Shown here: piece by piece, positions 52,226 through 60,920 of the stretch
Numbering within the stretch: the stretch's first letter is position 1
How the letters are laid out: each line of letters begins with the position of its first letter
NCBI GenBank assembly: GCA_016787565.1
Contig: JAEUUG010000013.1
Location: forward strand, 280,212-344,211
Reading direction: 5' to 3'
Length of the DNA: 64,000 nt
Source of the DNA: Cyclobacteriaceae bacterium
Lineage (GTDB): Bacteria > Bacteroidota > Bacteroidia > Cytophagales > Cyclobacteriaceae
Position numbers and translations under genes: made by a program
Notes under the pieces: model-generated
Told to the model about the DNA's origin: nothing
The model's input: the letters and a program-made list of their open reading frames with translations, nothing else
Databases searched by the model: none

Positions 52226-52987
52226 TCACTTCACCAGAAAGTACGGATTCAAAAGATTTTCTTTGTTGTACACAACTTCTTCATCTCTTCCGAACTGCAA
52301 AACTTTCAAGCCAACGCCATTAACAACAGCATGTGCGGCTGCGGTATCCCACTCCATGGTGGGTGCATAGCGTGGATATACATCGGCTTTGCCTTCAGCC
52401 ACCAGCATAAACTTCAGGCTGCTGCCAGAGGAAACTAACGATGGGTTTTTCAAGGCATCAATAAACGCCTGCGTTTCGTCATTCATGTGCGATCGTGATG
52501 CAACCACACGAAGATCAGGCTGCGCCAGATCAATGGATGATCGAATTGGTAAGGGCAACTTGTTTCCATTGCGCAACAAAAATGCTCCCACTCCCTCTGC
52601 CGCATAAAAAATATCCCCTGAAACCGGAACAGCCACCACACCCAGCACTGGTTTTTGCTGATGAATCAAGGCAATGTTTACGGTAAATTCACCGTTGCGT
52701 TTGATGAATTCTTTGGTGCCGTCAAGCGGATCGACCATCCAGAAGTATTCCCAGTTTTTGCGCTCGTCATAGGCAATTGACTTCCCCTCCTCACTTAAAA
52801 TCGGTAGTCCGGTTTTTTTCAAGACATCCACAATTGCATGATGCGCTTTTTTATCCGCTAAGGTTAGCGGGGAGTTATCACCTTTGGCTTCCGTCTGGAA
52901 ATTATCGGAATTATAGACTTCTAAAATTTCTTTTGAAGCAGCTTGAGAAGCTTGAAGTGCAAGATTGAGTAGTGGTTGAGATTGCAT
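52226..52987 (-). CDS. cysQ: 3'(2'),5'-bisphosphate nucleotidase CysQ
   Basis: The 253-residue inositol-phosphatase-fold enzyme has the metal-site motifs LSEEGK, WMVDPLDGTKEF and MEWDTAAAHAV. It hydrolyses 3'-phosphoadenosine 5'-phosphate, the by-product left when PAPS donates sulfate, and can act on PAPS too. The start ATG (MQSQPL) is one codon after a TTG. It is the last gene of the sulfate-activation series and stands just before the exopolysaccharide export genes. Confidence 0.93.
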   Translation of the reverse strand: MQSQPLLNLALQASQAASKEILEVYNSDNFQTEAKGDNSPLTLADKKAHHAIVDVLKKTGLPILSEEGKSIAYDERKNWEYFWMVDPLDGTKEFIKRNGEFTVNIALIHQQKPVLGVVAVPVSGDIFYAAEGVGAFLLRNGNKLPLPIRSSIDLAQPDLRVVASRSHMNDETQAFIDALKNPSLVSSGSSLKFMLVAEGKADVYPRYAPTMEWDTAAAHAVVNGVGLKVLQFGRDEEVVYNKENLLNPYFLVK

Positions 52988-53014
52988 CAATTAATAAGTT
53001 ATCGTATAAACCTC

Positions 53015-53492
53015 ACCGCTAAGGCGCAGAGGCGCAAAGAATATTTAAAAGTTATTCACGAAACGCTTAAAACCGTTTTTGAGTAGTGGTACATTGAAAT
53101 TTATAAGGAAACCCAGACGTTTATTAGAAAGTTTGAGGTAGCTAATGATCTGAGCTTCATGAACAGGGAGAATGCCTTCAACCGACTTTAACTCAAGGAT
53201 AATTTCATCCTCTACTAATACATCGAGTATATAATCTTTATTTAGTAAATACCCTTTGTATTGCAACGGAACAGGAACCATTGTATTTAATTTGATGTCA
53301 CGAAGAGTCAATTCTTTAACTAGACATTGCTGATAAACAGCTTCGAGCAAGCCTGGCCCCATCTCTTTATGAACAGTTATAGAGGCATCAAGGATTTGTT
53401 TTGAGATTTGATTCAGTTGTTCCTTATCCATACTATTACTAAAGGCGTTGCTTCTTTACATTTAAAATTAGCGCCTTTGCGTCTTTGCGGTT
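53015..53492. mobile_element. TIR-bracketed 478-bp element carrying a GxxExxY gene
   Basis: The left end (from 53015, ACCGCTAAGGCGCAGAGG...) and the inverse of the right end (ACCGCAAAGACGCAAAGG..., ending at 53492) match at 18 of 21 positions as terminal inverted repeats. The only gene inside is the GxxExxY protein. The element lies between cysN and cysQ and interrupts that operon. No transposase is encoded, so movement would need another enzyme or recombination. Target-site duplication was not resolved by eye. Confidence 0.6.
53045..53431 (-). CDS. GxxExxY protein (PD-(D/E)XK-like)
   Basis: The 128-residue protein has the motif GPGLLEAVYQQCL that names the family, followed by YILDVLVEDEIILELKSVEGI, a PD-(D/E)XK-type core with D, E and K in place. 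The last part, YLKLSNKRLGFLINFNVPLLKNGFKRFV, is also characteristic. The family is nuclease-like, widely scattered and of unknown function. It is encoded inside an inverted-repeat-bounded element within the sulfate-activation genes and has no evident link to them. Confidence 0.9.
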   Translation of the reverse strand: MDKEQLNQISKQILDASITVHKEMGPGLLEAVYQQCLVKELTLRDIKLNTMVPVPLQYKGYLLNKDYILDVLVEDEIILELKSVEGILPVHEAQIISYLKLSNKRLGFLINFNVPLLKNGFKRFVNNF

Positions 53493-53499
53493 AATTAAC

Positions 53500-54747
53500 T
53501 TACACAATCATTCCCGCGGCTACGGTTTCATTCGTGCCTTCGTCCACCAAAATCAAACTTCCCGTTATACGGTTTTTGCGATAGCTGTCATAACACAAAG
53601 GCTGCGCTGTACGGATTTTTACACGAGCAATTTCATTCATGGTTAACTGCTCCACATTCTCTACACGCTGCAAGGTATTGATGTCGAGTTTATATTGTAT
53701 TTCTTTCAGCACACCCCGAACCTCGCGCGTGGTATGGCGTACAAAAAATTTCCCACTCAGGTTTACCGGGCGCTGATTCATCCAGCATAGCATCAGGTCT
53801 ATATCTTGTTCGGTTTCAGGATGGTTGTTGGGCTTGGCAATAATATCGCCACGGCTGATGTCTATTTCATCTTCCAGTGTGATGGTGACAGACATGGGCG
53901 CAAAGGCTTCGCTCATTTTCTGTTCTCCAAAGAATATCTCTTTGATTTTAGAATTGAATCCGGAAGGCAAAACCAGCACATCATCGCCCGGACGGAAAAT
54001 TCCTCCGGCCACACGGCCTGCATACCCACGAAAATCATGGTATTCTTTGGATTGCGGACGCACCACATACTGCACCGGAAAACGACTGTCGATATGGTTG
54101 TAATCACTTTCAATGTGCACAGACTCCAACATGTGCAACAGCGTAGCACCCTGGTACCAATCCATTTTCTCGGAACGATTTACCACGTTGTCGCCTACCA
54201 AGGCGCTGATGGGTACAAACTGGATATCGGAAACTTCAAGCTTGGACGAAAATGCTTTATAGTCTTCTACAATTTTATCGTACACCGATTCATCATAATT
54301 GACAAGGTCCATTTTATTTACACACACAATTACATGAGGGATCTTCAGCAGCGAAGCAATAAACGAATGCCGATGGGTTTGCTCCACAAGGCCTTTGCGC
54401 GCATCGATAAGGATCAGCGCAAGGTTAGCGGTAGACGCACCCGTTACCATATTGCGGGTGTATTGAATGTGACCTGGAGTGTCGGCAATAATGAATTTGC
54501 GCTTGGGTGTAGCAAAATAACGATAGGCCACATCGATCGTAATGCCTTGTTCTCGTTCAGATTTTAATCCATCTGTTAACAACGAAAGGTCAACATAATC
54601 AAAACCCTTTTTCGCACTGGAGGCTTCAACCGCTTCGAGCTGATCTTCAAAAATGGACTTGCTGTCGAAGAGCAGTCGCCCGATTAAGGTACTCTTGCCA
54701 TCATCTACACTTCCTGCTGTGGTGAATCGTAATAGTTGGTTTGTCAT
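53500..54747 (-). CDS. cysN: Sulfate adenylyltransferase subunit 1 (GTPase)
   Basis: The 415-residue protein has an EF-Tu-type GTPase domain (P-loop GSVDDGKSTLIGRLLFDSK, switch DTPGHIQYTRNM, specificity NKMD) and two beta-barrel domains. It drives formation of adenylyl sulfate with CysD. It ends without a fused CysC kinase domain; the kinase is a separate gene here. It is separated from cysD by a four-helix bundle gene and repeats, a later insertion into an ancestral cysD-cysN pair. Confidence 0.95.
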   Translation of the reverse strand: MTNQLLRFTTAGSVDDGKSTLIGRLLFDSKSIFEDQLEAVEASSAKKGFDYVDLSLLTDGLKSEREQGITIDVAYRYFATPKRKFIIADTPGHIQYTRNMVTGASTANLALILIDARKGLVEQTHRHSFIASLLKIPHVIVCVNKMDLVNYDESVYDKIVEDYKAFSSKLEVSDIQFVPISALVGDNVVNRSEKMDWYQGATLLHMLESVHIESDYNHIDSRFPVQYVVRPQSKEYHDFRGYAGRVAGGIFRPGDDVLVLPSGFNSKIKEIFFGEQKMSEAFAPMSVTITLEDEIDISRGDIIAKPNNHPETEQDIDLMLCWMNQRPVNLSGKFFVRHTTREVRGVLKEIQYKLDINTLQRVENVEQLTMNEIARVKIRTAQPLCYDSYRKNRITGSLILVDEGTNETVAAGMIV

Positions 54748-54765
54748 TGTCTAAATTTGTTTCTT

Positions 54766-54815
54766 GTTGCTGGTTACAGGTTGCTGGTTGCTGGTTTCAG
54801 GTTATTGGTTAAAGG
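54766..54815. repeat. GTTGCTGG-type repeat after the four-helix bundle gene
   Basis: Variants of GTTGCTGGTT and TTTCAGGTT are repeated here. They overlap the end of the four-helix bundle gene and, with the inverted-sense stretch at 55226-55372, bracket that gene. Confidence 0.5.
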
Positions 54816-55187
54816 TGCTCGCGTTAAATTTTTCTCTACCCATTGCGTAAATCGATTGATCTTCTTGCTCAATGAGACATAATCCTCCCGAAACTTGGTG
54901 TACACACTCTTTTCAGTGAGCGATTCTGTTTCAAAAATAAAGTCAAGATGAACTAATGTTTCGTCACATTCAGCCTGTGCATAAATGAGGTATTTAATGA
55001 AATCAGCCTTATATCGCCTCCTTCCATAACCTTCCACAATAGTTGCAGTTACGGACTTCGATGATCGCCTGATTTGGCTCCCCTTCTCATAAAGTTCAAT
55101 CTTCGGCAAACTCATTGTCATTTTATGAACTTCTATCGCAAGCCTCTTCGACTCCTGATAGATATCTAAATCTTTATAGCTTTTCAT
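54774..55187 (-). CDS. Four-helix bundle protein (23S rRNA intervening-sequence protein family)
   Basis: The 137-residue protein starts MKSYKDLDIYQESKRLAIEVHKMT and has the family motif IRRSSKSVTATIVEGYGRRRYKADFIKYLIYAQAECDET. It folds as an all-alpha bundle, a family first recognised in rRNA intervening sequences; its function is unknown. Its last dozen residues (RAPLTNNLKPATSNL) are encoded by the low-complexity repeat, showing that the repeat has overgrown the gene end. It separates cysD from cysN. Confidence 0.9.
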   Translation of the reverse strand: MKSYKDLDIYQESKRLAIEVHKMTMSLPKIELYEKGSQIRRSSKSVTATIVEGYGRRRYKADFIKYLIYAQAECDETLVHLDFIFETESLTEKSVYTKFREDYVSLSKKINRFTQWVEKNLTRAPLTNNLKPATSNL

Positions 55188-55225
55188 GTTACATTAATTT
55201 TGGCTAACGTTTTCCCCACCATGAA

Positions 55226-55372
55226 ACAGTACTGGTTTCAAGTTCCGTCACCAGATACTTGCAACCTGAACAGTGACCTGCAACTTGCAACCAAAGACCA
55301 GTTACAGATTAACAAGTCACAAGTAGTACTTCGAAACCGGCAAACCACAACCTGGCAACTGGCAACTTCCTA
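55226..55372. repeat. TTGCAACCTGCAAC-type repeat before the four-helix bundle gene
   Basis: Words such as ACTTGCAACCTGAACAG, GACCTGCAACTTGCAACC and CTGGCAACTGGCAACTT fill this interval. Their sense is mostly the reverse of that in the stretch at 54766, so the four-helix bundle gene lies between inverted blocks. The repeat comes close to the cysD stop codon. Confidence 0.6.
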
Positions 55373-56275
55373 AAAATACCCACTCTTCTTTCTGTCTTCC
55401 ATCGCAGTTTCAGATCGTTTATCATCAGCACGTGTACCGCGTTCAGTTTTTCGCGAAGCGGCAACTTCGATAATAATCTTTTCCAGCGTATCGGCATCCG
55501 ATTCTACCGCTCCGGTTATGGGCATATCGCCACAGGTTCTGAAGCGTACAATCTTTTTCTCCGGTACTTCTCCCGGCTTCAACTTCAACCAGGGTGATGT
55601 AGAAAGTATGGCGCCATCACGCGTGATTACTTCCCGTTCGTGGGAGAAATAAAGTTTCGGTATCGGAATATTTTCGGTGAAGATGTATTGCCACACATCC
55701 ATCTCTGTCCAGTTGGAAATGGGGAATACACGGAAGTGTTCGCCTTGCTGTTTTCGTCCGTTAAAGATGTTCCAAAGTTCTGGGCGTTGGTTCTTCGGAT
55801 CCCATTGTCCGAATTCATCCCGATGAGAAAAGAACCGCTCTTTTGCGCGTGCTTTTTCTTCATCGCGCCTGGCGCCACCCATAGCTGCATCGTATTTGTG
55901 TTGCTCAATGGTGTCGAGCAGGGTTACGGTTTGTAAGGCATTCCGGCTGGCATTAAAGCCTGTTTCTTCTTTCGCGCGACCTTTGTCAATGCTTTCTTGC
56001 ACTGAACCAACTACGAGTTTTACACCCAGTTCATTCACAAGCCAATCGCGGTATTCCATAGTCTCCGGAAAGTTATGACCGGTATCGATGTGTACGAGCG
56101 GAAAAGGGATACGCGCAGGATAGAATGCTTTTCGCGATAAGTAGGCTAATACAATCGAATCCTTTCCTCCAGAGAATAACAACGCTGGTTTTTCAAACTG
56201 GGCCACGACTTCACGGATCACATAGATCGCTTCCGACTCCAGTTCTTTCAAATGACTTAAGTAATATTGACTCAT
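55370..56275 (-). CDS. cysD: Sulfate adenylyltransferase subunit 2
   Basis: The 301-residue protein has the PP-loop ATP pyrophosphatase motif [13 protein letters not shown], the [19 protein letters not shown] segment and the C-terminal [22 protein letters not shown] tail typical of CysD. It adenylates sulfate to APS together with CysN. Its ATG overlaps the cysC stop in ATGA, so cysC and cysD are coupled. Confidence 0.95.
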   Translation of the reverse strand: MSQYYLSHLKELESEAIYVIREVVAQFEKPALLFSGGKDSIVLAYLSRKAFYPARIPFPLVHIDTGHNFPETMEYRDWLVNELGVKLVVGSVQESIDKGRAKEETGFNASRNALQTVTLLDTIEQHKYDAAMGGARRDEEKARAKERFFSHRDEFGQWDPKNQRPELWNIFNGRKQQGEHFRVFPISNWTEMDVWQYIFTENIPIPKLYFSHEREVITRDGAILSTSPWLKLKPGEVPEKKIVRFRTCGDMPITGAVESDADTLEKIIIEVAASRKTERGTRADDKRSETAMEDRKKSGYF

Positions 56276-56865
56276 GATGGTGTAATTCTTGGCGTAATGT
56301 ACTTCAGCAACAAAGTTATGGATTCATCAATACTCAACGTATGCGTAGGGATAATAACATCTGGATTTCTGGGTGCTTCGTAGGGAGAATCAATGCCTGT
56401 AAAATTCTTTACTTCACCGGCACGTGCTTTTTTATAAAGACCTTTCACATCGCGTTGCTCGCATACTTCTATAGGAGTATCGACAAATATTTCAATATAA
56501 TTTTCTTCGCCCACAATACTTTTGACCTGATCACGGTCTGCCTGAAAAGGTGAAATGAAAGCAGACAATACAATCACGCCCGCATCCAGCAATAATTTTG
56601 AAACTTCACCTATTCTGCGAATGTTTTCGATGCGACCGTCTTCCGCAAAGGATAAGTCTTTATTCAGTCCAGCGCGAATATTGTCGCCATCCAGTAAGTA
56701 TGTTTTAAAGCCCAGATCATGAAGTTGAGCCTCCAGTTGCACAGCCAGCGTTGACTTGCCCGAGCCTGAAAGCCCGGTAAACCAAATTAATGTAGCCTTT
56801 TGCTGCAACATTTTTTCACGCTGCTCTTTGCTGACTTTCGTTTTGATAGGATAGATATGTTCCAA
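56272..56865 (-). CDS. cysC: Adenylyl-sulfate kinase
   Basis: About 197 residues from a TTG start (then [16 protein letters not shown]); a conserved ATG lies about 18 codons further in, at [11 protein letters not shown]. The P-loop [15 protein letters not shown] and [27 protein letters not shown] and [14 protein letters not shown] are diagnostic. It phosphorylates APS to PAPS, the sulfate donor. A free CysC beside CysD and CysN, with no reductase, favours a role in sulfation. The upstream permease stops 2 bp before the TTG. Confidence 0.94.
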   Translation of the reverse strand: MEHIYPIKTKVSKEQREKMLQQKATLIWFTGLSGSGKSTLAVQLEAQLHDLGFKTYLLDGDNIRAGLNKDLSFAEDGRIENIRRIGEVSKLLLDAGVIVLSAFISPFQADRDQVKSIVGEENYIEIFVDTPIEVCEQRDVKGLYKKARAGEVKNFTGIDSPYEAPRNPDVIIPTHTLSIDESITLLLKYITPRITPS

Positions 56866-56867
56866 GC

Positions 56868-58637
56868 TTAATAAAGATTGTAGAAATAGGATAAAAAACC
56901 AACGCAAACTACAATATAAATGATGGTAAAGATTGTGCCCACCTTCAGAAAATCCTTAAAGGTATACCCTCCGGGACCATAGACCATCAGGTTGGTTTGA
57001 TAACCAATGGGCGTCATAAAATCACCGGAAGCTGCAAAAGCGATGGCCACAAAAAAGGGCGTGGATGGAAGAGCAAGCTGTGCTGCCAATGACATGGCGA
57101 TCGGAAACATGATGGATACAGCAGCGGCATTGGTTACGAGTGCCGTGAGCAGAATAGTGACAAAAAACAAAGCCGCCAAAACCGCTACCGGACCTAACCC
57201 GATTCCGATATCTATTATCAGCGTAGCAACAAGCTGCGCAGCGCCCGATTTCTCCAGCGCAATACCAATGGCCAGCGAACACACCAGCACCATGAGCAGG
57301 CTCAGGTCAAGCTCACGCTTGATTTCGGTAACATTTAAAATTCCAAACATGACAAGACCCATCAATATACCTACGCATACGGTGAACAGTGGCAATAAAC
57401 CAACGATGCCTGAAATCAGAAAGGCAAAAGTGGCAAAGCCCACCCATTTCAACCAGGGTTTGTTTTGTGTTGTTAACTTTTGAGGGATAGAAAGAAAGAA
57501 GAGATCTTTTTCAAAACTGCGGGCATTATTTTGTCCACCAGAAAGAAGCAACAGAAAATCTCCACCGGCCAGTTCCATCTCTCCTACCTTGCCGGATACC
57601 TGCTTGCCATTGCGATGAATAGCAATAATGGATGAGTTGTATTTCTTCCTGAAGTCGGAGTCTTTAATCCGAACACCGATCAGATCGGAGTTTGCCGGTA
57701 TAACAGCCTCCACAAAATTAAACTGCTCTTCTGTTTCAAGTTTCTCCTGCTTGGGAACATGCAGGCCATTATCTTCTTTGATGAGATTGTAAATAGCCTG
57801 TGTATTGCCTGAAAAATAAAGCAAGTCGTTTTGCTGCAAAATCTCATCCGGGGAAACCGGTGAAATAACCTTCTCATCACGTAAAATTTCCACCAAAAAT
57901 TGATCCTGTAAATTTCGAAGCCCCGCTTCCTTCACCGTTTTGCCGATGAGCGATGAGCCAGGGAAAATTTCTGTTTCTACAATGTACTCTTTCAGGTTTT
58001 CGCGCAATTCATCAATCTTGTTAGAATTGGAGGGCAATAAATGATACCCAATGTAATAGAGGTAAATCCAGCCCGCCAGGGTAACCATAATGCCGAGGTA
58101 GAGAAAATCCTGAAACTGCAGGGCAGGTAATTTGTATTCTGCAATTAAACCGGCTAACACCAGATTGGTTGATGTTCCAATAACTGTAATCATACCACCC
58201 AGAATAGTAGCAAACGATAAGGGTATTAAAAATTTCGAAGCCGGATTTCCTGTTTTCTCGGCCCAGTCCTTTACATATGGAATCATAAAGGCTACAATGG
58301 GTGTGTTATTCAAAAACGCTGACATCGGTGATACCGTGAGCATCATTCTGAAAAGAAAGACTTTGGGCTTAAGCTTGGTGTTGAAAAGCTTTGTAAAAAG
58401 TTCGGTACCGAAAATAATCCGGATGCCTGCCGTAACCAGTACCAGTAGAAAGATGACAATAATCTGTTGATTGGACAAACCCTTGATCAGCTCAGAAGGT
58501 GTAATAACATTGGCCAGTAGTAAGGCTACCGTACAGATAAAAAAGCTGAAAGCAGGATTGAATACTTCCTTATAAAGGGCATACACCAGAAAGATGACTA
58601 CCACTAAAACGTACCCTTGGGTGAATGTAATGCCCAT
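56868..58637 (-). CDS. SLC13-family permease with two TrkA-C domains, probable sulfate importer
   Basis: The 589-residue protein has about eleven membrane segments in two halves, with the repeated family motifs ([38 protein letters not shown] and [16 protein letters not shown]). Between the halves lie two RCK_C/TrkA-C cytoplasmic domains (about 205-285 and 295-375). This architecture is common for bacterial sulfate transporters next to cys genes. The genetic link to CysC/D/N makes sulfate the best guess for its substrate. Confidence 0.9.
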   Translation of the reverse strand: MGITFTQGYVLVVVIFLVYALYKEVFNPAFSFFICTVALLLANVITPSELIKGLSNQQIIVIFLLVLVTAGIRIIFGTELFTKLFNTKLKPKVFLFRMMLTVSPMSAFLNNTPIVAFMIPYVKDWAEKTGNPASKFLIPLSFATILGGMITVIGTSTNLVLAGLIAEYKLPALQFQDFLYLGIMVTLAGWIYLYYIGYHLLPSNSNKIDELRENLKEYIVETEIFPGSSLIGKTVKEAGLRNLQDQFLVEILRDEKVISPVSPDEILQQNDLLYFSGNTQAIYNLIKEDNGLHVPKQEKLETEEQFNFVEAVIPANSDLIGVRIKDSDFRKKYNSSIIAIHRNGKQVSGKVGEMELAGGDFLLLLSGGQNNARSFEKDLFFLSIPQKLTTQNKPWLKWVGFATFAFLISGIVGLLPLFTVCVGILMGLVMFGILNVTEIKRELDLSLLMVLVCSLAIGIALEKSGAAQLVATLIIDIGIGLGPVAVLAALFFVTILLTALVTNAAAVSIMFPIAMSLAAQLALPSTPFFVAIAFAASGDFMTPIGYQTNLMVYGPGGYTFKDFLKVGTIFTIIYIVVCVGFLSYFYNLY

Positions 58638-58737
58638 TAACTCTGTAGAGAATTTCGGACAAAGGTAGAATTTATATCGACAATTGAAATGTCCGCGTTA
58701 AACTTAAGGTATGCAAACGTTAGCAGGCTTCTTGTTT

Positions 58738-58815
58738 TTGGCAAGAGGTTGTCCGTTTCTGGTTGCAGGTCTACATGGTTGCCCTGAAACTTGCAACCTG
58801 TGACCTGCAACTAGA
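58738..58815. repeat. TGCAACCTG-type repeat before the sulfate permease gene
   Basis: Words GGTTGCAGGTC, CTTGCAACCTGTGACCTGCAAC recur here, the same family as at 52035, 54766 and 55226. The stretch lies in the 205-bp gap upstream of the permease gene. Confidence 0.5.
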
Positions 58816-58842
58816 AGTTGTAACTAAAAATACGAGCAGATA

Positions 58843-59412
58843 CTACTCGGTACTGTGAATATACTCCTGGTTATAACGCCTGACGATTTCGGGTAATTCT
58901 GATTTTTTATAGTGACCGTGGCGAATATCTAATGTTAATCCAATATTATCAGCGAAATAGGTGTCTTTGCCTTTGCGGAGTTTGACGAAATCAAGGGTAT
59001 GTAAAAGCTGATTCATTTTTTGGGCATAATACTGCCGAACAGGCTGCCCTACAATTCCCTTGCTGTTCTTGCTGGTGTGCTGGTATTCAAAGAGGGTGCA
59101 GTATCCTGTAACAGCAATCTTCAAAAACTTTTTCGTAGCCTTTCCCGACCAGATAAAATGTGATTCATACACATCCTCACCAATACTAAAACCTTTTACT
59201 TCTTCCGGATAGAGTTTATACTTTTCGTTGAAGGATTCATCCGGACCAAAAACAACTTCATGGTGCAGTAAGTACTTCGCTGATGGTAGTTTAAAAATAC
59301 CGCGAAGGGTATCACCGGAATTTAGCACCACAAGCCCAGCCATGCGCTGCGCCAGTGCGAAATTCGCTACCGTGATACATCCCATAATGAGGAATAACTT
59401 CGCGCCAACCAT
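58843..59412 (-). CDS. Hypothetical exported protein
   Basis: The 189-residue protein has a signal peptide (MVGAKLFLIMGCITVANFALAQ). The mature protein starts with GLVVLNSGDTLRGIFKLPSAKYL, a pattern frequent in small Bacteroidota periplasmic proteins of unknown function. The rest alternates beta-strand stretches and charged residues with no catalytic motif. It follows kdsA by 6 bp and may be co-transcribed with the Kdo genes. A link to lipopolysaccharide or envelope homeostasis is possible but unproven. Confidence 0.75.
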   Translation of the reverse strand: MVGAKLFLIMGCITVANFALAQRMAGLVVLNSGDTLRGIFKLPSAKYLLHHEVVFGPDESFNEKYKLYPEEVKGFSIGEDVYESHFIWSGKATKKFLKIAVTGYCTLFEYQHTSKNSKGIVGQPVRQYYAQKMNQLLHTLDFVKLRKGKDTYFADNIGLTLDIRHGHYKKSELPEIVRRYNQEYIHSTE

Positions 59413-59418
59413 CTTTTG

Positions 59419-60246
59419 TTATTTTTTTTTGAGGTCCCAATATTGCTTAATCATTTTTAAAAATCCCTCCATCTCATGAAGGGGAATCATATTCGGCCCG
59501 TCACTTAATGCTACCGCGGGATTAGGATGTGTTTCAATAAAAAAACCGTCAACACCAGCCGCAGCCGCAGCACGTGCCAGAAAAGGAGCAAACTCACGCT
59601 GACCTCCGGATGTTCCGCCCATACCTCCAGGTTGCTGAACCGAGTGTGTAACATCAAATACAACTGGCGAATATTGACGCATAATGGGAAGCGAACGCAT
59701 GTCAACTACTAAAGTATGATACCCAAAACTTGAGCCACGTTCGGTAAGAAAAACATTATTGTTTCCTTCGCCCCTGACTTTATCAATAGCATACTTCATA
59801 TCCTCTGGAGCCATAAACTGTCCCTTCTTTACCTTAACAGCTTTACCCGTACGCGCTGCCGCTTTTAGCAAGTCCGTCTGGCGGCAAAGAAATGCCGGTA
59901 TCTGCAACACATCCGCTACCGTGGCAGCTTCAGCACATTGATACGATTCGTGTACATCGGTTACAATCGGAACACCTAAATCTTTTTTAACGCGCTCAAG
60001 AATTTGCAATCCTCCCTCTATCGAAGGCCCCCGATACGAGCCGGAAGAAGTCCGGTTGGCTTTATCGAATGATGATTTGAATACATATTGAATACCCAAT
60101 TGCACGCAAATGTCCTTTACTCTTGTTCCTGTCTCCATGCAGATATCATAGCTCTCGGCCGCGCAGGGTCCTGCAAACAATACCATACGTTCACCACCAA
60201 GTGTGATGGAGTCTGTAATCGTAACCTTGTCTTTAAAAATATTCAT
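59419..60246 (-). CDS. kdsA: 3-deoxy-8-phosphooctulonate synthase
   Basis: The 275-residue TIM-barrel enzyme condenses PEP with arabinose 5-phosphate to give Kdo 8-phosphate for lipopolysaccharide. Diagnostic segments are [34 protein letters not shown] and [10 protein letters not shown]. The Cys in AGPCAAES marks the metal-dependent class; metal-independent enzymes have Asn there. It follows kdsC by 19 bp, giving two successive Kdo steps in one operon. Confidence 0.96.
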   Translation of the reverse strand: MNIFKDKVTITDSITLGGERMVLFAGPCAAESYDICMETGTRVKDICVQLGIQYVFKSSFDKANRTSSGSYRGPSIEGGLQILERVKKDLGVPIVTDVHESYQCAEAATVADVLQIPAFLCRQTDLLKAAARTGKAVKVKKGQFMAPEDMKYAIDKVRGEGNNNVFLTERGSSFGYHTLVVDMRSLPIMRQYSPVVFDVTHSVQQPGGMGGTSGGQREFAPFLARAAAAAGVDGFFIETHPNPAVALSDGPNMIPLHEMEGFLKMIKQYWDLKKK

Positions 60247-60265
60247 GATTGTATTCGTGCTTCTT

Positions 60266-60802
60266 TTACTTCAATATTTTTTCAAAATCACCACGGGCCG
60301 CTAATACCAGATCCGCCACCTCGCGCAGCACACCCCTGCCTCCTTTTGCTGTTGTCACGAGATCAACATGCTCTTTGATATACTCAAATGTATCAGCCGG
60401 ACAGGCTGTAAAGCCTGCGCGTTTAAAAATCGGTAAATCATTGATATCGTCTCCGATGAAGGCCACTTCTTTCATTTTGAGTTTATAGTGTTTCAGTAAC
60501 TTCTCAAACACCGAACCCTTGTCAATTATTCCTTGGTGGCAAAAATCAACTTTCAATTCTGCACAGCGTTTGGTTACTGCACCCGATTCCCTTCCGGAGA
60601 TGGCACCCGTCAGGATACCAGCTTTCTTCAAATGCCCGATGATCTGACCGTCTTTCACGTTGAAGTTTTTTATTTCCTTCCCGGTCTCATCGTAAATAAT
60701 TTTCCCATCCGTAAGCACTCCGTCTACGTCAAAAAAGATGGCTTTGATGGAGGCTGCTTTCTTTACTTGCTCTTTTGTGTAGTGGATCAGAATCTGTTTC
60801 AA
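60266..60802 (-). CDS. kdsC: 3-deoxy-D-manno-octulosonate 8-phosphate phosphatase
   Basis: The 178-residue HAD phosphatase has the catalytic motif [13 protein letters not shown], motif III region [12 protein letters not shown] and the final [15 protein letters not shown]. It lacks a cap domain, as KdsC does, and acts as a tetramer. It removes phosphate from Kdo 8-phosphate. The only start in frame is TTG (then KQILIHY), with an in-frame stop seven codons upstream. Confidence 0.93.
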   Translation of the reverse strand: MKQILIHYTKEQVKKAASIKAIFFDVDGVLTDGKIIYDETGKEIKNFNVKDGQIIGHLKKAGILTGAISGRESGAVTKRCAELKVDFCHQGIIDKGSVFEKLLKHYKLKMKEVAFIGDDINDLPIFKRAGFTACPADTFEYIKEHVDLVTTAKGGRGVLREVADLVLAARGDFEKILK

Positions 60803-60845
60803 ATTATTAATACAGTGTTATAGTTGAATATTCGTCCGAAAATTA

Positions 60846-60853
60846 GCAAAATT
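60846..60853 (-). promoter_or_regulatory. TAnnTTTG box upstream of kdsC
   Basis: The minus strand reads TAATTTTG about 44 bp before the kdsC start, matching the Bacteroidota -7 consensus TAnnTTTG. No convincing TTG at -33 was seen. It lies in the 118-bp divergent region shared with the penicillin acylase gene. Confidence 0.4.
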
Positions 60854-60920
60854 AAAAGTCTTAAGGCCGAGGTTAAGTTTAAAGTTTCGATCTTGATTTC
60901 GATCACCGAACTATAATGCT

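Noticed and set aside
53806..54567. 253-codon plus-strand frame
   Set aside because: It is antisense to cysN, whose GTPase motifs are complete. The long frame results from codon bias.
55309..55497. Minus-strand 62-codon frame
   Set aside because: It overlaps the end of cysD in another frame and is partly repeat-encoded.
57007..57483. 158-codon plus-strand frame
   Set aside because: It is antisense to the membrane part of the SLC13 permease and has no independent signal.
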